Source of the DNA: Owenweeksia hongkongensis DSM 17368
GTDB lineage: Bacteria > Bacteroidota > Bacteroidia > Flavobacteriales > Schleiferiaceae
DNA length: 64,000 nucleotides
Direction: 5' to 3'
NCBI RefSeq assembly: GCF_000236705.1
Contig: NC_016599.1
Coordinates: forward strand, 992,001 to 1,056,000
The stretch's first letter is position 1; each line of letters starts with the position of its first letter. Below, piece after piece: positions 10,601-18,058 of this stretch. The position numbers and the translations under genes are program-made. The notes beneath the pieces were generated by a model that saw only the letters and a list, made by a program, of their open reading frames with translations, was not told the origin of the DNA and ran no database searches.

Positions 10601-11719
10601 TCGCTCATTGCTGGTGTTAGTGCTATCTCTAAGCTCATTTCCATTTCCATTAATGATCAATCGTGCTGATGGGCCAGCTCCGTTAATTTGACCAAGCACA
10701 AAACGCTCTTTGTAAGGACCAGAATTAGCCACCACATTTACAGTTACATCTGCGGTAATGTTTCCACAAGACAGGGCTGTAGCTAAATCAGCAAAGCTTT
10801 GATAGTTGGTAGCCGAAACAGGTGCGTTTTTATTAATAGTGTAGGTTCCGGAAAGGGTTCCTCCTTGCGTTAAAACCTGTACTGATGAAGAATAAGTGGT
10901 AACACCGCAAGTCACTCCTGCTCTGTAGTAGGTATTTACAGTAGGGTTTGCTGTTACTAGTGCCGAAGTGGCTCCTGCAATATTTGTCCAGTTTACATTG
11001 TCAATAGAAGATTGCCACTGATATGTTTGGCCCGTACCTGTGGTGTTTCCCGAAAGGGATAAATCCACATTTCCTCCAACGCAAACCAATCCTGAATTGG
11101 CAACCGCAGTACCTGCAACTGGTGGGTTGGTACATGGCCCAACCAAGCCATATGTTAATGTTCCTAAAAATCCTCGTGGTTTATTGCCTAAAGCAGACGG
11201 TAATGCGCCACCATATCCGTAGATTGTGGATCCTGTTACCCCCCCTGTTCTTAATGTAACGGGACCATGAGTAAACGCAGTTGGAGACACAGGGCTCGCA
11301 GTACCTGAATAGCGCATCCCGCCTGTAATTACTATACCTATGGGAGTATTTACAGGTACCAAAATAGGCACAAAGCTTTGAAGTGGCACAGGAGTACTGT
11401 TAATTCCACCTCCACCTGCCACAGCACAGGTTTGATTCAAAACCCAACCATTAGCTGCGGTTATTTCCAAGTTTCCAGCAGTATTTAATGGAGCTGAAGC
11501 TATTCCTCCTACCCTTACCCAAACATCGGATGAACTTACACCAGTGTTAAATACATTGGAAATACCAGTAATTTCTACCAGCGTAGTACTCTCTACTTCA
11601 AATGAAACGGCTGAAGAGCCATTATTGTCAGGGTACACCGCATGTGTATTGATGGTACCTTGACCCATCGATAAAAAACTAATTAAAGTTCCGAAGAACA
11701 AAAGAATATTCTTTTTCAT
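4616..11719 (-). CDS. Giant T9SS surface protein with three parallel beta-helix modules, Ig-like, FN3 and PKD domains
   Basis: 2367 residues, starting with a signal peptide (MKKNILLFFGTLISFLSMGQ). Approximate order: an Ig-like domain at 206-286 (YQWQSSIDNVNW); beta-helix module 1 at 290-750; a CARDB-like domain at 753-870; module 2 at 870-1328; a fibronectin III-like domain at 1330-1420; module 3 at 1430-1857; a second CARDB-like domain at 1857-1970; a region of unknown fold; a PKD domain at 2203-2276 (YSWNFGDGNTG); and a type-A T9SS sorting domain in the last 85 residues (LRVYPNPSNGVVNI, ending RLIKD). Each helix module repeats the same plan: NSGPY.E.F..G.I.G, ING.G..L, a 'FNGTDWFTIDNL'-type strand, then NN.I..GYYG.. 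turns (NNIVGGYYGI, NRIIGGYYAL, NTVVGGYYGI). Right-handed helices of this sort bind or cleave polysaccharides or act as adhesins; I see no catalytic motif. Monocistronic: terminator after, 615-base gap before. Confidence 0.9.
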   Translation of the reverse strand: MKKNILLFFGTLISFLSMGQGTINTHAVYPDNNGSSAVSFEVESTTLVEITGISNVFNTGVSSSDVWVRVGGIASAPLNTAGNLEITAANGWVLNQTCAVAGGGGINSTPVPLQSFVPILVPVNTPIGIVITGGMRYSGTASPVSPTAFTHGPVTLRTGGVTGSTIYGYGGALPSALGNKPRGFLGTLTYGLVGPCTNPPVAGTAVANSGLVCVGGNVDLSLSGNTTGTGQTYQWQSSIDNVNWTNIAGATSALVTANPTVNTYYRAGVTCGVTTYSSSVQVLTQGGTLSGTYTINKNAPVSATNYQSFADLATALSCGNITADVTVNVVANSGPYKERFVLGQINGAGPSARLIINGNGNELRDSTNTSNERTAFLLNGTDYLVLDSLNIVNKGTTYGWALQLTNGANNNIIRNCKLETSITSTSSNHCGLVMSSSLTSATTSGNSGSYNLIENNRIIGGYYALMSYATTTVGSRNVGNSLIRNKIEDAYYYSIYNSGQDSMTVIGNEISRPNRLAYGGGYGIYNSSVGNKSQFSNNWVHDMFKQATGTTTALYGIYSSASDNTPGAECLVFNNLMSDNQNNGAHYYIYNTSSDGWKYYHNTIVANSPGSTAGLTRGFYQLTLATGIEFKNNLISINRGGSGPHHAIYAGTTTSVMDIDRNAYFMANAGSGNDHYGYYTSNQSTFANWQTASSYDVNSAIGDPLFDANTLYQPTAAYFNNIGLNLQSIVSSDFGGIARGPAPDPGIWEFSPPPGPDLSIASISQLGASCGSSTNLVVRLINVGTDTVLSATLNYTVNGIPQTPILLSGVFATGLSVYDTLYNIPLTANTNTTVVATLVSIGPGVDTDPGNNVFATNVRSGYSGNLYINSLIAANDSTFTSFTSLAAALMANGVCGPIVVTVAPNSGPYNEQFMVGTITGVSSTNQVLINGNGRTLQYSAGNSAERGTVIFNGTDWFTIDNLIIKATGATYGFGVSFTNNADHNTLSNCTVLTDSVATSSNYCGVVISGSAGSATISGSCGNYNTIINNNIVGGYYGIIAYGSSTDSLNGNQFINNQVRDFYYGGIYNYYARGSMINGNEIHRPNRTGNTTFYGIYAYVNHFSKIIGNKVHDPFPLNTTTTSTAYGIYAYSFIGSAANYGILANNLIYNFNSAGTQYLFAPYITSYAKVIHNTVIADDANSTGTSASTYVIYNPGTSDRTYFQNNLTYLNRKVGTGTSYIYYQSGAVDASSIVNNNVYYAPPTFTVSTFGYYGGAAVTSFQNWKNATGFDQVSEFTRPYFVNTATGNFTPQSNVIDGFGVNFTSDVATDINNVLRTVPVDPGAIEFTGSPCTGVSGLTTSNITSSSATVSWNSNPAGVMIEWGPVGFKQASIVGTTITVPVGTSTSNITGLNGNSCYDYYITQNCTSTIPGAPPVMGPYTFCTPCLGGGLNAGTYTVGGPIGPSNFATIDSVIDVLNGCGIKGAVVFNVQAGNHIVSKTIGEIDGASGINTITFDGSATTGDTLRGSSTAVIDLDGAKHFTFKGLSIVNNTARGVWLHNNADSNTIENCYIRVSTTGTGTAMAGIVASTSATGLSAGADVDYLKVMGNTVVGGYYGIVSYGNGTTSKVKGAIIENNTLLNQYLYGVYAYYNQEISIKKNSVNGLRNTASYGFYMVYADNFYIEGNQISDAKTYGVYLSSANSGLSGVPATKSTFINNMVLSTGSGCYFTGISYLNVFHNTVEGAYGYRQFTPTSVDVRNNIFVGSSNYAFESGTAVVTPNVVNYNLYHKRGGTDLIKDGTPTYTSLALWKTALPLLNVNSVEGAPIFITPTDLHVVGSLANDAGDNTVGVLVDIDGDVRPANGSTVVDLGADEFTPLNFDIAVTAIASNPGSGSCGDALTQVDISLANYGLSSLSGIPLTAVISGSVNTTLTTTYAGPLSTLGTITLNLGPINTTGGGVYNVEVYTNLSNDQDRSNDTVTTTFTFKNTLAPIVTAAMDTFCAGAYDTLYAPIGTADNYEWKDINGVVLGTGDTLVVGPLLAADTTFTLSSVSQQYRFGPVSNSIGVAANFTDPSVQQLYFTAIQAFTLDSITVYPNANGNVNINLVDFTTNAILQTVTVPVTGVTAAGTKQRIAVGMNIPAGTYKMHGGGSTTGGLWRNSAGAVYPYTASGVASITGHSFSASGPDYYYYFYDWKITSGGCPRPDGTKILYSSSASQVPAFTSNVQGATMTGQVVDFDASSSQGATSYSWNFGDGNTGTGVMASHTYTANGSYTVTLTITGPCGTQTITSTVVVQGIGIEGNVLNSSLRVYPNPSNGVVNISFQTEASDKARVRITDMAGKELMYLVKDNINGHFEGTVDIGKLPKGVYLLEISSDNLSTQERLIKD

Positions 11720-12261
11720 AGGGATAAATCATGTTAAAATTAATCGGGTACTGAACCTCCTTCAGTCCGCTCAATTTTAATCAAATAACTAATCCCTAGA
11801 TGCGATTTAGAAGTGTGAACACATAAGAATCAATGGAACTAACCCTCTGTAAACGTGTTGCGTAGAATTTGTCTCTCACAATGATTTGAAAATAACCACT
11901 TTGATTTTTTTAAACTCTTACCAAACGACTAAATAATTTTTCAAAAATTAAATCCAAGTCTCCTTTTTTGTAGAAAAAGTACCAATTACATAATTTCACC
12001 TTACAGAATAAGACTACAAAAACTTATGATTAGCGAAGGATATTTTCTCAAAAACCTCCCGATCATTCTTCATCCACAAAGCCAATATTGTAATTTTAAT
12101 GGTGTTAAAAATCCAACTTATTCGATATAAAAACTCATTATTTAAATGAATGAAACTTAAATAGACAAACTGTTGTAACTCCCTCTAAAACAAACGAACA
12201 AAGCAAAGTCAACTGCACAAATTCATAACACTTATAAGACAATAAATACAGATAAGATCCA
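11720..12261. other. Gene-free upstream region of the giant surface protein
   Basis: About 540 AT-rich bases with no open frame worth calling on either strand. It must hold the minus-strand promoter of the surface-protein gene, but I found no unambiguous -7 TAnnTTTG with a -33 TTG at the proper distance. No tRNA-like fold or repeat seen. Confidence 0.5.
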
Positions 12262-12309
12262 AAATAAAACCCCGTTTTGGTTCCGACAATTATCTGAACC
12301 AAAACGGGG
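12262..12309 (-). terminator. Terminator of the outer-membrane protein gene
   Basis: Perfect 14-bp stem: CCCCGTTTTGGTTC (12270-12283) and GAACCAAAACGGGG (12296-12309). Read on the minus strand it is followed by the T-rich tract GTTTTATTTT. The plus-strand side also ends in TTTT, so it can work both ways. Confidence 0.88.
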
Positions 12310-12334
12310 TTTTGCAATTTTATGTAGTTCTAGA

Positions 12335-12883
12335 TTAGAACTTGAATCCTACACCAACATTTGCGTAAGTAATACCAGCTCCCAACTCACCTACAACGCA
12401 AAAAGTGTCGCTAAAATAATAGCGAGCGCCAACGTAAGCATTGGTATACACTCCATGGTGAGGCTCGGCATACCCGAAATTCCCATCATAATCACCATTA
12501 TAAAGACGAGCACCCGTTAAAAGCCCTGCGTATAAATCAAGATTTTCAACTCCTGTCCAATGAAAATTACCTCTTACTCCAGGCAGAAAACCTACGTAGT
12601 TATAATCTGAGCCAAGGTAAGAATAACCCGACCAGCCCATACCAAGGTATCCACCCATTCCAATGGAGAAATCGCCATTGATAAGATCACCCCAAAAACA
12701 ATGATCAAACGCTACGGCCAAACCTGGAGCCTGGTTGTATCCACCTGGAAAAACTGTTGATCCAAACCCAATCGTAAGGTTTAGTACATTATCTCCTTCA
12801 TCAAAAGTTTGTGATTGTGCTGCTGGTGAAGCCAGTATAAAAACTGCAAAGGCAAATAGTACTGTGATTTTTTTCATGTTCAT
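12335..12883 (-). CDS. Small outer-membrane beta-barrel protein
   Basis: 182 residues with a clear signal peptide (MNMKKITVLFAFAVFILAS, then AAQSQ). The mature part is glycine- and aromatic-rich with alternating hydrophobic positions (IGFGSTVFPGG, IGMGGYLGMGWSGYSYLG, AYVGARYYFSDTF) and ends VGVGFKF with a C-terminal Phe, as expected for a BamA-inserted barrel of about eight strands. Function unknown. The gene is monocistronic, with its own 14-bp terminator. The nearest upstream gene on the same strand is ettA, separated by about 180 bases and a terminator. Confidence 0.8.
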   Translation of the reverse strand: MNMKKITVLFAFAVFILASPAAQSQTFDEGDNVLNLTIGFGSTVFPGGYNQAPGLAVAFDHCFWGDLINGDFSIGMGGYLGMGWSGYSYLGSDYNYVGFLPGVRGNFHWTGVENLDLYAGLLTGARLYNGDYDGNFGYAEPHHGVYTNAYVGARYYFSDTFCVVGELGAGITYANVGVGFKF

Positions 12884-13014
12884 TTGGTTTAAATTAGACT
12901 TGCAAATTAGTAGTTAACGTAATAATGTTGACTGATAACTTCCAAAATTGCAAACAACTGTTTGTGCAATATTTTACTGCCATTCTAACTTCAGTTCAAA
13001 GGAAATGTTCAAAT

Positions 13015-13041
13015 AAAAGGCCACCCTAAAGCAGCCTTTTT
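13015..13041 (-). terminator. Terminator of ettA
   Basis: Arms AAAAGGC (13015-13021) and GCCTTTT (13034-13040); on the minus strand the stem is followed by the T-rich sequence TTTTATTTG. It sits about 23 bases past the ettA stop. Confidence 0.7.
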
Positions 13042-13062
13042 ACCAAACTGTACCGCAAAAGT

Positions 13063-14757
13063 TTATCCGTTTTTAATCAGCTTCTTGTATTTCACTCTGG
13101 TAGGTGCAATATCACCAAGACGTTTCTTCTTATTCTCTTCGTAGTCAGAAAAACCTCCCTCGTAATAATATACCTGAGAATCACCTTCAAAAGCCAGAAT
13201 GTGTGTACACACTCTATCTAAGAACCAACGGTCGTGAGAAATAATAACTGCACAGCCGGCAAAGTTTTCCAAAGCTTCTTCCAGTGCTCGAAGTGTGTTT
13301 ACATCAAGGTCGTTGGTAGGTTCATCCAGTAGCAATACGTTTCCTCCTTCTTTTAGCGCCATTGCTAAATGTAGGCGGTTGCGCTCACCACCAGAAAGTA
13401 CTCCTACTTTCTTACTTTGATCTTGCCCCGCAAAGTTGAAGCGGCTCAAGTAGGCACGTGCATTCAACTTTTGGTTGCCCACCTCTATTTCTTCATTTCC
13501 TTGCGAAATAATTTCATAGATAGATTTCTCTGGCTTTAGGTCTTCATGACTTTGATCTACGTAAGAAATCTTTACAGTTTCTCCTACGTCAAAGGTTCCA
13601 GCATCTGGTTCCAACTGATCCATTATCATTTTGAAAATGGTGGTTTTACCAGCACCGTTTGGTCCAATAATCCCAACGATACCCGCAGGTGGAAGACTAA
13701 AATTCAAATCATCATAAAGAAGCTTTTCACCAAATGCCTTTTTCACATGATTAGCATCAATCACATTACTACCCAAACGAGGACCATTTGGAATAAACAT
13801 TTCGAGCTTTTGCTCTTTATCTCTTTGCTCCTCGCTAAGCATTTTATTGTAATTGTTCAAACGGGCTTTACCTTTTGCCTGACGGCCTTTGGCTCCCATT
13901 CTTACCCAGTCAAGCTCTCGCTCAAGGGTTTTTCTACGCTTGCTTTCCTGCTTTTCTTCCTGAGCAAGGCGCTTCGTTTTTTGATCCAACCAGCTGCTAT
14001 AGTTTCCTTTCCAGGGAATACCCTCACCACGGTCAAGCTCAAGAATCCAACCGGCCACATTATCAAGAAAATAACGGTCGTGAGTTACCGCAATTACAGT
14101 TCCTTTATACTGCTGCAAATGCTGCTCAAGCCAAAGCACTGACTCCGCATCCAAGTGGTTGGTAGGCTCATCCAGTAGCAAGATATCTGGCTGCTGAAGT
14201 AATAGGCGGCAAAGAGCTACCCTTCTACGTTCACCACCAGAAAGCACACTTATAGGAGTATCAGGCTCCGGACAACGAAGAGCATCCATTGCACGATTCA
14301 GCATCGTATCTAGTTCCCATGCATTAGTTGCGTCAATTTTATCTTGAAGCTCTGCCTGACGGGCCATTAACTTCTCCATTTTGTCAGGGTCTTCATAAAC
14401 CTCTGGTAAACCAAAGTCATCATTGATTTTATTGTACTCCGCAAGAATATCCACAGTTTCCTGTGCTCCTTCTTTCACAATGTCGATTACCGTTTTACTC
14501 TCATCAAGCTCAGGCTCCTGTGAAAGGTACCCCACACTGTATCCTGGTGAAATAACAACATCACCTTGATAATTTTTTTCAAGACCAGCAATGATTTTAA
14601 GCAAAGTAGATTTACCCGATCCGTTGAGACCAAGAATACCGATCTTTGCTCCGTAAAAGAAGCTCAAATAAATATTCTTAAGTACCGTTTTGTTGTTGGA
14701 TGAATAGGTCTTGGTCACCCCACTCATCGAAAAGATCACTTTCTTATCGTCCGACAT
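13063..14757 (-). CDS. ettA: Energy-dependent translational throttle protein EttA (ABC-F)
   Basis: 564 residues, close to the family's usual 555-560. Two ABC domains without membrane segments: Walker A GLNGSGKST at about 43-51 and GPNGAGKTT at about 364-372, signature motifs LSGGERRRVALCRLL and LSGGERNRLHLAMAL, and Walker B LLLDEPTNHLD and LLLDEPTNDLD. Between them lies the ABC-F linker that reaches into the ribosome, with the EttA-type run LERELDWVRMGAKGRQAKG. EttA binds the ribosomal E site and gates entry into elongation according to the ATP/ADP ratio. Start ATG follows directly from the conserved N-terminus. A stem-loop lies in its leader (14798-14816). Divergent from the gene at 14841. 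Confidence 0.95.
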   Translation of the reverse strand: MSDDKKVIFSMSGVTKTYSSNNKTVLKNIYLSFFYGAKIGILGLNGSGKSTLLKIIAGLEKNYQGDVVISPGYSVGYLSQEPELDESKTVIDIVKEGAQETVDILAEYNKINDDFGLPEVYEDPDKMEKLMARQAELQDKIDATNAWELDTMLNRAMDALRCPEPDTPISVLSGGERRRVALCRLLLQQPDILLLDEPTNHLDAESVLWLEQHLQQYKGTVIAVTHDRYFLDNVAGWILELDRGEGIPWKGNYSSWLDQKTKRLAQEEKQESKRRKTLERELDWVRMGAKGRQAKGKARLNNYNKMLSEEQRDKEQKLEMFIPNGPRLGSNVIDANHVKKAFGEKLLYDDLNFSLPPAGIVGIIGPNGAGKTTIFKMIMDQLEPDAGTFDVGETVKISYVDQSHEDLKPEKSIYEIISQGNEEIEVGNQKLNARAYLSRFNFAGQDQSKKVGVLSGGERNRLHLAMALKEGGNVLLLDEPTNDLDVNTLRALEEALENFAGCAVIISHDRWFLDRVCTHILAFEGDSQVYYYEGGFSDYEENKKKRLGDIAPTRVKYKKLIKNG

Positions 14758-14797
14758 GTTTTAAACTATTTATTTCTAATATTGTCTCATTCATCAA

Positions 14798-14816
14798 AAG
14801 GGCTTCACCCTTTTAT
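14798..14816 (-). promoter_or_regulatory. Stem-loop in the ettA leader
   Basis: Perfect 7-bp stem AAAAGGG (14798-14804), loop CTTCA, CCCTTTT (14810-14816), about 41-59 bases upstream of the ettA ATG in the 83-base divergent gap. It could be an RNA leader structure of ettA or an operator shared by the divergent genes. Confidence 0.35.
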
Positions 14817-14840
14817 TCAAAGGCTCAAAGATAAGATTAC

Positions 14841-15587
14841 ATGCTGCAATTGAAGAAGATATTTTCTGTCATACTTTTTGTTTTTTTAACAAGCCCTATT
14901 CTTTTAGCTCAACAGCTTTCTGGGATAGTGATAGATGATGCTTCTAAGGAGCAAATTCCTGGTACACATGTGATAAATAAACGCACTTTAAAGGGCACCC
15001 TCACCAATGCTAATGGTACATTCTCCATTAATCTAAATTTTGGCGACACGGTTATTTTCTCAAATATTGCTTATCAATATTTTTACTTTATCTATTCAGA
15101 TAGCACTTCTCCCATTAAAGATGTTGTAATTGAATTGAAGGAGCAAAATTACTTACTGAGCGATGTGAGTATATTTAGCTACAAGCTTACTACCAATAAG
15201 GATAGGGAAATGGAAATAAAAGCTCCAAAAACTCCTAGCAATAAAGACCTTAGCGATGGTAGGATTACGAATGCCACTGTGGCCAATCCAGCAGAATATC
15301 TCTACAACTTATTTGGCAGTAAGCCAAGACAACTAAGAATGCTAGCTCAGCTTAAAGCTGAAGATTACTACCGCGAAGTATTGGAGCAAAATTCTAACAG
15401 GCAGAGCGTGACAAAGCTTACTGGTCTATCAAAAGAAGATCTTGAAGCTTTTATGTTTTACTGTAAATATTCTACCGCTCGTATGTACACCATGAATGAC
15501 TACGAGTTTCTCCGATCAGTGCAACGCTGCTATCAGGTGTACGTAAACGAACGTGAGTTGGAGGGGTTCCTAGAACAGTTTGACTAA
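14841..15587 (+). CDS. Secreted carboxypeptidase-regulatory-like (Ig-fold) domain protein
   Basis: 248 residues with a signal peptide (MLQLKKIFSVILFVFLTSPILLAQQ). Residues about 25-100 form a CarboxypepD_reg-like fold of the sort found at the N-terminus of TonB-dependent receptors: LSGIVIDDASKEQIPGTHV, then KGTLTNANGTFSINLNFGD. The remainder (VSIFSYKLTTNKDREMEIK, a helical YLYNLFGSKPRQLRMLAQLK segment and a C-terminal YQVYVNERELEGFLEQFD) is a Bacteroidota-specific part without a named function. No T9SS sorting domain, so it is probably periplasmic or attached to the outer membrane's inner face. Divergent from ettA, 83 bases apart. Confidence 0.75.
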   Translation: MLQLKKIFSVILFVFLTSPILLAQQLSGIVIDDASKEQIPGTHVINKRTLKGTLTNANGTFSINLNFGDTVIFSNIAYQYFYFIYSDSTSPIKDVVIELKEQNYLLSDVSIFSYKLTTNKDREMEIKAPKTPSNKDLSDGRITNATVANPAEYLYNLFGSKPRQLRMLAQLKAEDYYREVLEQNSNRQSVTKLTGLSKEDLEAFMFYCKYSTARMYTMNDYEFLRSVQRCYQVYVNERELEGFLEQFD

Positions 15588-15696
15588 GCAATAGATTCCA
15601 TTCACTAAAGATTGGGGGCACTCCCCTCCTTTTAGGTGCTATTCACTAATAATAACGGGTAATATTGGCTTATAGAAAAGCATATACCCCTTGATT

Positions 15697-16002
15697 ATGA
15701 CCGTTGATAGCCACCTTAACTCAGTAGTATCTTTTTACAAAACCAATTTCATCGAAAATGATGACGAAAGCGTAAATGATGAAAAATTGGTGCAGTTCAT
15801 TAAGAAACATCTGTTATCTTTGTCTAACTCTCAAGAGCGAATAGAACTTTTTCAAAGGACTTTACGCGCCATTAGAGAGCAGATAGTTCTTAAAAAACTT
15901 AGTATGGTTTATGATCCGTTTTTCTTTGAAAACCCATCATTAAACACTAACAACCGTACTTTAAAAATACTAGTACACGAGTTGAGAAGATTGGTGTATT
16001 AA
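15697..16002 (+). CDS. Hypothetical protein, 101 residues
   Basis: I do not recognise this family. The frame starts with TTG at 15691, but ATG at 15697 is the better start (MTVDSHLNSVVSFYKTNF). The protein is soluble, charged and likely all-helical, with no signal peptide or cysteines: a run rich in D/E (ENDDESVNDEKL), then helices LVQFIKKHLLSLSNSQERIE and FQRTLRAIREQIVLKKLS, and a basic end (LKILVHELRRLVY). It stands alone between the upstream gene (109-base gap) and a good terminator, so it appears to be a real expressed unit. Confidence 0.6.
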   Translation: MTVDSHLNSVVSFYKTNFIENDDESVNDEKLVQFIKKHLLSLSNSQERIELFQRTLRAIREQIVLKKLSMVYDPFFFENPSLNTNNRTLKILVHELRRLVY

Positions 16003-16027
16003 ACGATTCCTCCCTTGATGTGTGATT

Positions 16028-16073
16028 GAAAGCTCTATTTGTCTTTTTTGACAAATGGGGCTTTCTTCTTTTT
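16028..16073 (+). terminator. Terminator after the 101-residue protein gene
   Basis: Imperfect long stem: GAAAGCTC with GGGCTTTC outside and ATTTGTC (16037-16043) with GACAAAT (16050-16056) inside, then TTCTTTTT. Confidence 0.75.
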
Positions 16074-16141
16074 AGGGCCATTCGGTTTGTAAAATAGACC
16101 TTTTGTTCTTCAATATACATCCGGTATTATTTTCTACAGTT

Positions 16142-16149
16142 TACATTTG
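16142..16149 (+). promoter_or_regulatory. Possible -7 element TACATTTG of ribD
   Basis: A perfect match to the Bacteroidota -7 consensus TAnnTTTG, seven bases before the ribD ATG. If used, the transcript would be practically leaderless. No good -33 TTG is seen at 19-21 bases upstream, so support is partial. Confidence 0.35.
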
Positions 16150-16155
16150 CCTTCA

Positions 16156-17190
16156 ATGAAACATGAGCTTTACATACAACGCTGCATCCAACTAGCTGAA
16201 AACGCCAAGGGAAATACATGCCCAAATCCGTTGGTGGGATCAGTGATTGTACATAATGACCAAATAATAGGTGAAGGCTGGCATGCCAAATCGGGTGAGC
16301 CCCATGCAGAGGTTAACGCAATAAACAGCGTACAGGATAAAAGTGTACTTACCGAAAGTACCATTTATGTAAGTCTTGAGCCCTGTGCTCATTTTGGAAA
16401 AACTCCCCCCTGTGCTGACCTTATCGTAAAAAATAAAATTCCCCGCGTTGTAATAGGCTGCCGTGACCCATTTGATGCTGTAAATGGAAAAGGTATCGAA
16501 AAACTACAGGCAGCCGGAATTGAAGTTCTTGTTGGCGTTCTTGAAAAAGAGTGTCTTGAATTAAACAGCGCCTTCTTTACCTATCACACTAAAAAACGCC
16601 CTTATATTATTTTAAAATGGGCTCAAACTCAAGATGGTTATTTGGATAAAATTCGTGAGGAAAAAGACAATGGTGTAAACTGGATTACACAACCAGAAAC
16701 CAAACTCTTAGTGCATCGCTGGCGCCACGAAGTAGATGGGATTTTGGTAGGCGCTAAGACAATTATCAATGATAATCCAGAACTGACGGTGAGATTAGTG
16801 GAGGGTCAAAACCCAATGCGATTGATAATCGACCCCAATAATAGAATTCCCAAAGACGCTAAAATATTTAGCGAAAGCGGAAAAACAGTTGTATTCAGCA
16901 ATGAGCTTCAAGCAAGTCAAGAGAATATCACTTACTTTGAGTTAGATAGTAAAAAATTAGTTTTGGAAAGTGTTCTTAAAGCGTGCTATGATTTACAAAT
17001 TCAATCAATACTTGTAGAAGGCGGAGCACACACTTTACAATCTTTTATAGAAGCAAACCTTTGGGACGAGGCCAGAGTATTGACTGGAGCTAGTTCATTT
17101 GGCCAAGGCCTCAGAGCTCCCTCTTTAACCCTTAATCCTACAGAAACCCATCGCTTTGGAAAGGATTCTCTAAGAATATTCTATAGATGA
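16156..17190 (+). CDS. ribD: Bifunctional riboflavin biosynthesis deaminase/reductase RibD
   Basis: 344 residues from ATG 16156 (an in-frame TTG at 16147 is less likely). The N-terminal half is the pyrimidine deaminase with its zinc site H50-A-E52 (in PHAEVNAI) and C77...C86 (PCAHFGKTPPC). The C-terminal half, from about residue 140 (RPYIILKWAQTQDGYLD), is the NADPH-dependent reductase, with VDGILVGAKTI..DNP and VEGGAHTLQSFIE. Together they convert 2,5-diamino-6-ribosylamino-pyrimidinone 5'-phosphate to the ribitylamino-uracil phosphate (EC 3.5.4.26 and 1.1.1.193). It overlaps the next gene by four bases (ATGA), which implies translational coupling. Confidence 0.95.
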   Translation: MKHELYIQRCIQLAENAKGNTCPNPLVGSVIVHNDQIIGEGWHAKSGEPHAEVNAINSVQDKSVLTESTIYVSLEPCAHFGKTPPCADLIVKNKIPRVVIGCRDPFDAVNGKGIEKLQAAGIEVLVGVLEKECLELNSAFFTYHTKKRPYIILKWAQTQDGYLDKIREEKDNGVNWITQPETKLLVHRWRHEVDGILVGAKTIINDNPELTVRLVEGQNPMRLIIDPNNRIPKDAKIFSESGKTVVFSNELQASQENITYFELDSKKLVLESVLKACYDLQIQSILVEGGAHTLQSFIEANLWDEARVLTGASSFGQGLRAPSLTLNPTETHRFGKDSLRIFYR

Positions 17191-18056
17191 TTTGGCTTCT
17201 ACTTTGTATAGCCTCCTCCACCCTGATTTTTGTGGTATTCAAACTTTTCACGAAGTACAATATCAATAACCTGCAAGCCATTGTAGTCAATTATTTTGTG
17301 GCTTTTACAGTGGGGTACTTATCCAGCGATTTTGACTTCAGTATTATGGACATTGGCACAAAACCGTGGTGTACTGGTAGCATTGTCCTTGGTTTTCTAT
17401 TTATCACTTTATTTCAATTAATGGCCTTGGTTTCCCAAAAGTTTGGAGTTTCGGCCGTGAGTATTGCTGTAAAAATGTCTCTCGTAATACCTGTTATAGC
17501 GGCTGTTATTTTTTATGATGAGGAAATGACTTGGATAAAAATAATAGGTATACTATGCGCTTTGGCTGCAGTTTACTTTGTTACCTATAAACCTGAAAAA
17601 GTAAAAGGAAAAATAGCCTACATATTCTTACCCATTATACTATTTATTGGGAGCGGTTTTTTAGACGCCCTCATCAATTTTATTCAGGCTAAATCCGTCC
17701 CTTCTGGCGAACATGCCTATTTTGCATCCAGCACATTTTTAGCGGCAGGGTTTTTTGGTATCCTCTTCATCAGCTATCAAACCCTAAAAAGAAAGGTTTC
17801 ATTTCACTGGAAAAACATACTTGGCGGGATAGCATTGGGTATTCCCAATTATGGATCCATCTATTTTTTGCTAAAAGCTTTGGAAATTGATTCGCTGGAA
17901 AGCTCTGTCATTTTTCCAATAAACAACGTAGGTATTGTTGCTTTATCAGTAATTGTGGGAAAATTGTTTTTTAAAGAGCATCTCTCCAAAATCAATAAAG
18001 CTGGCATTGCTCTTGCGCTCATCGCCATTCTACTAATTGCCCTAAAAACAAGCTAA
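17187..18056 (+). CDS. DMT-superfamily (EamA-like) permease
   Basis: 289 residues, almost entirely hydrophobic, with nine to ten membrane segments in two similar halves (first half to about residue 140, second from IAYIFLPIILFIGSG). The two EamA-type repeats each end with a segment such as IIGILCALAAVYFVTY and AGIALALIAILLIAL. Such proteins move small metabolites across the inner membrane; the substrate is unknown. Overlap of start with the ribD stop (ATGA) suggests co-translation; a flavin-related substrate is only a guess from position. Confidence 0.85.
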   Translation: MIWLLLCIASSTLIFVVFKLFTKYNINNLQAIVVNYFVAFTVGYLSSDFDFSIMDIGTKPWCTGSIVLGFLFITLFQLMALVSQKFGVSAVSIAVKMSLVIPVIAAVIFYDEEMTWIKIIGILCALAAVYFVTYKPEKVKGKIAYIFLPIILFIGSGFLDALINFIQAKSVPSGEHAYFASSTFLAAGFFGILFISYQTLKRKVSFHWKNILGGIALGIPNYGSIYFLLKALEIDSLESSVIFPINNVGIVALSVIVGKLFFKEHLSKINKAGIALALIAILLIALKTS

Positions 18057-18058
18057 TC

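Noticed and set aside
13546-14142. 198-codon plus-strand frame antisense to ettA
   Set aside because: It lies wholly inside the well-supported ettA gene on the other strand; its translation is not protein-like.
14826-14833. Minus-strand TATCTTTG as an ettA promoter
   Set aside because: The nearest -33-type CAA lies only about 13 bases further on, too close; match probably chance.
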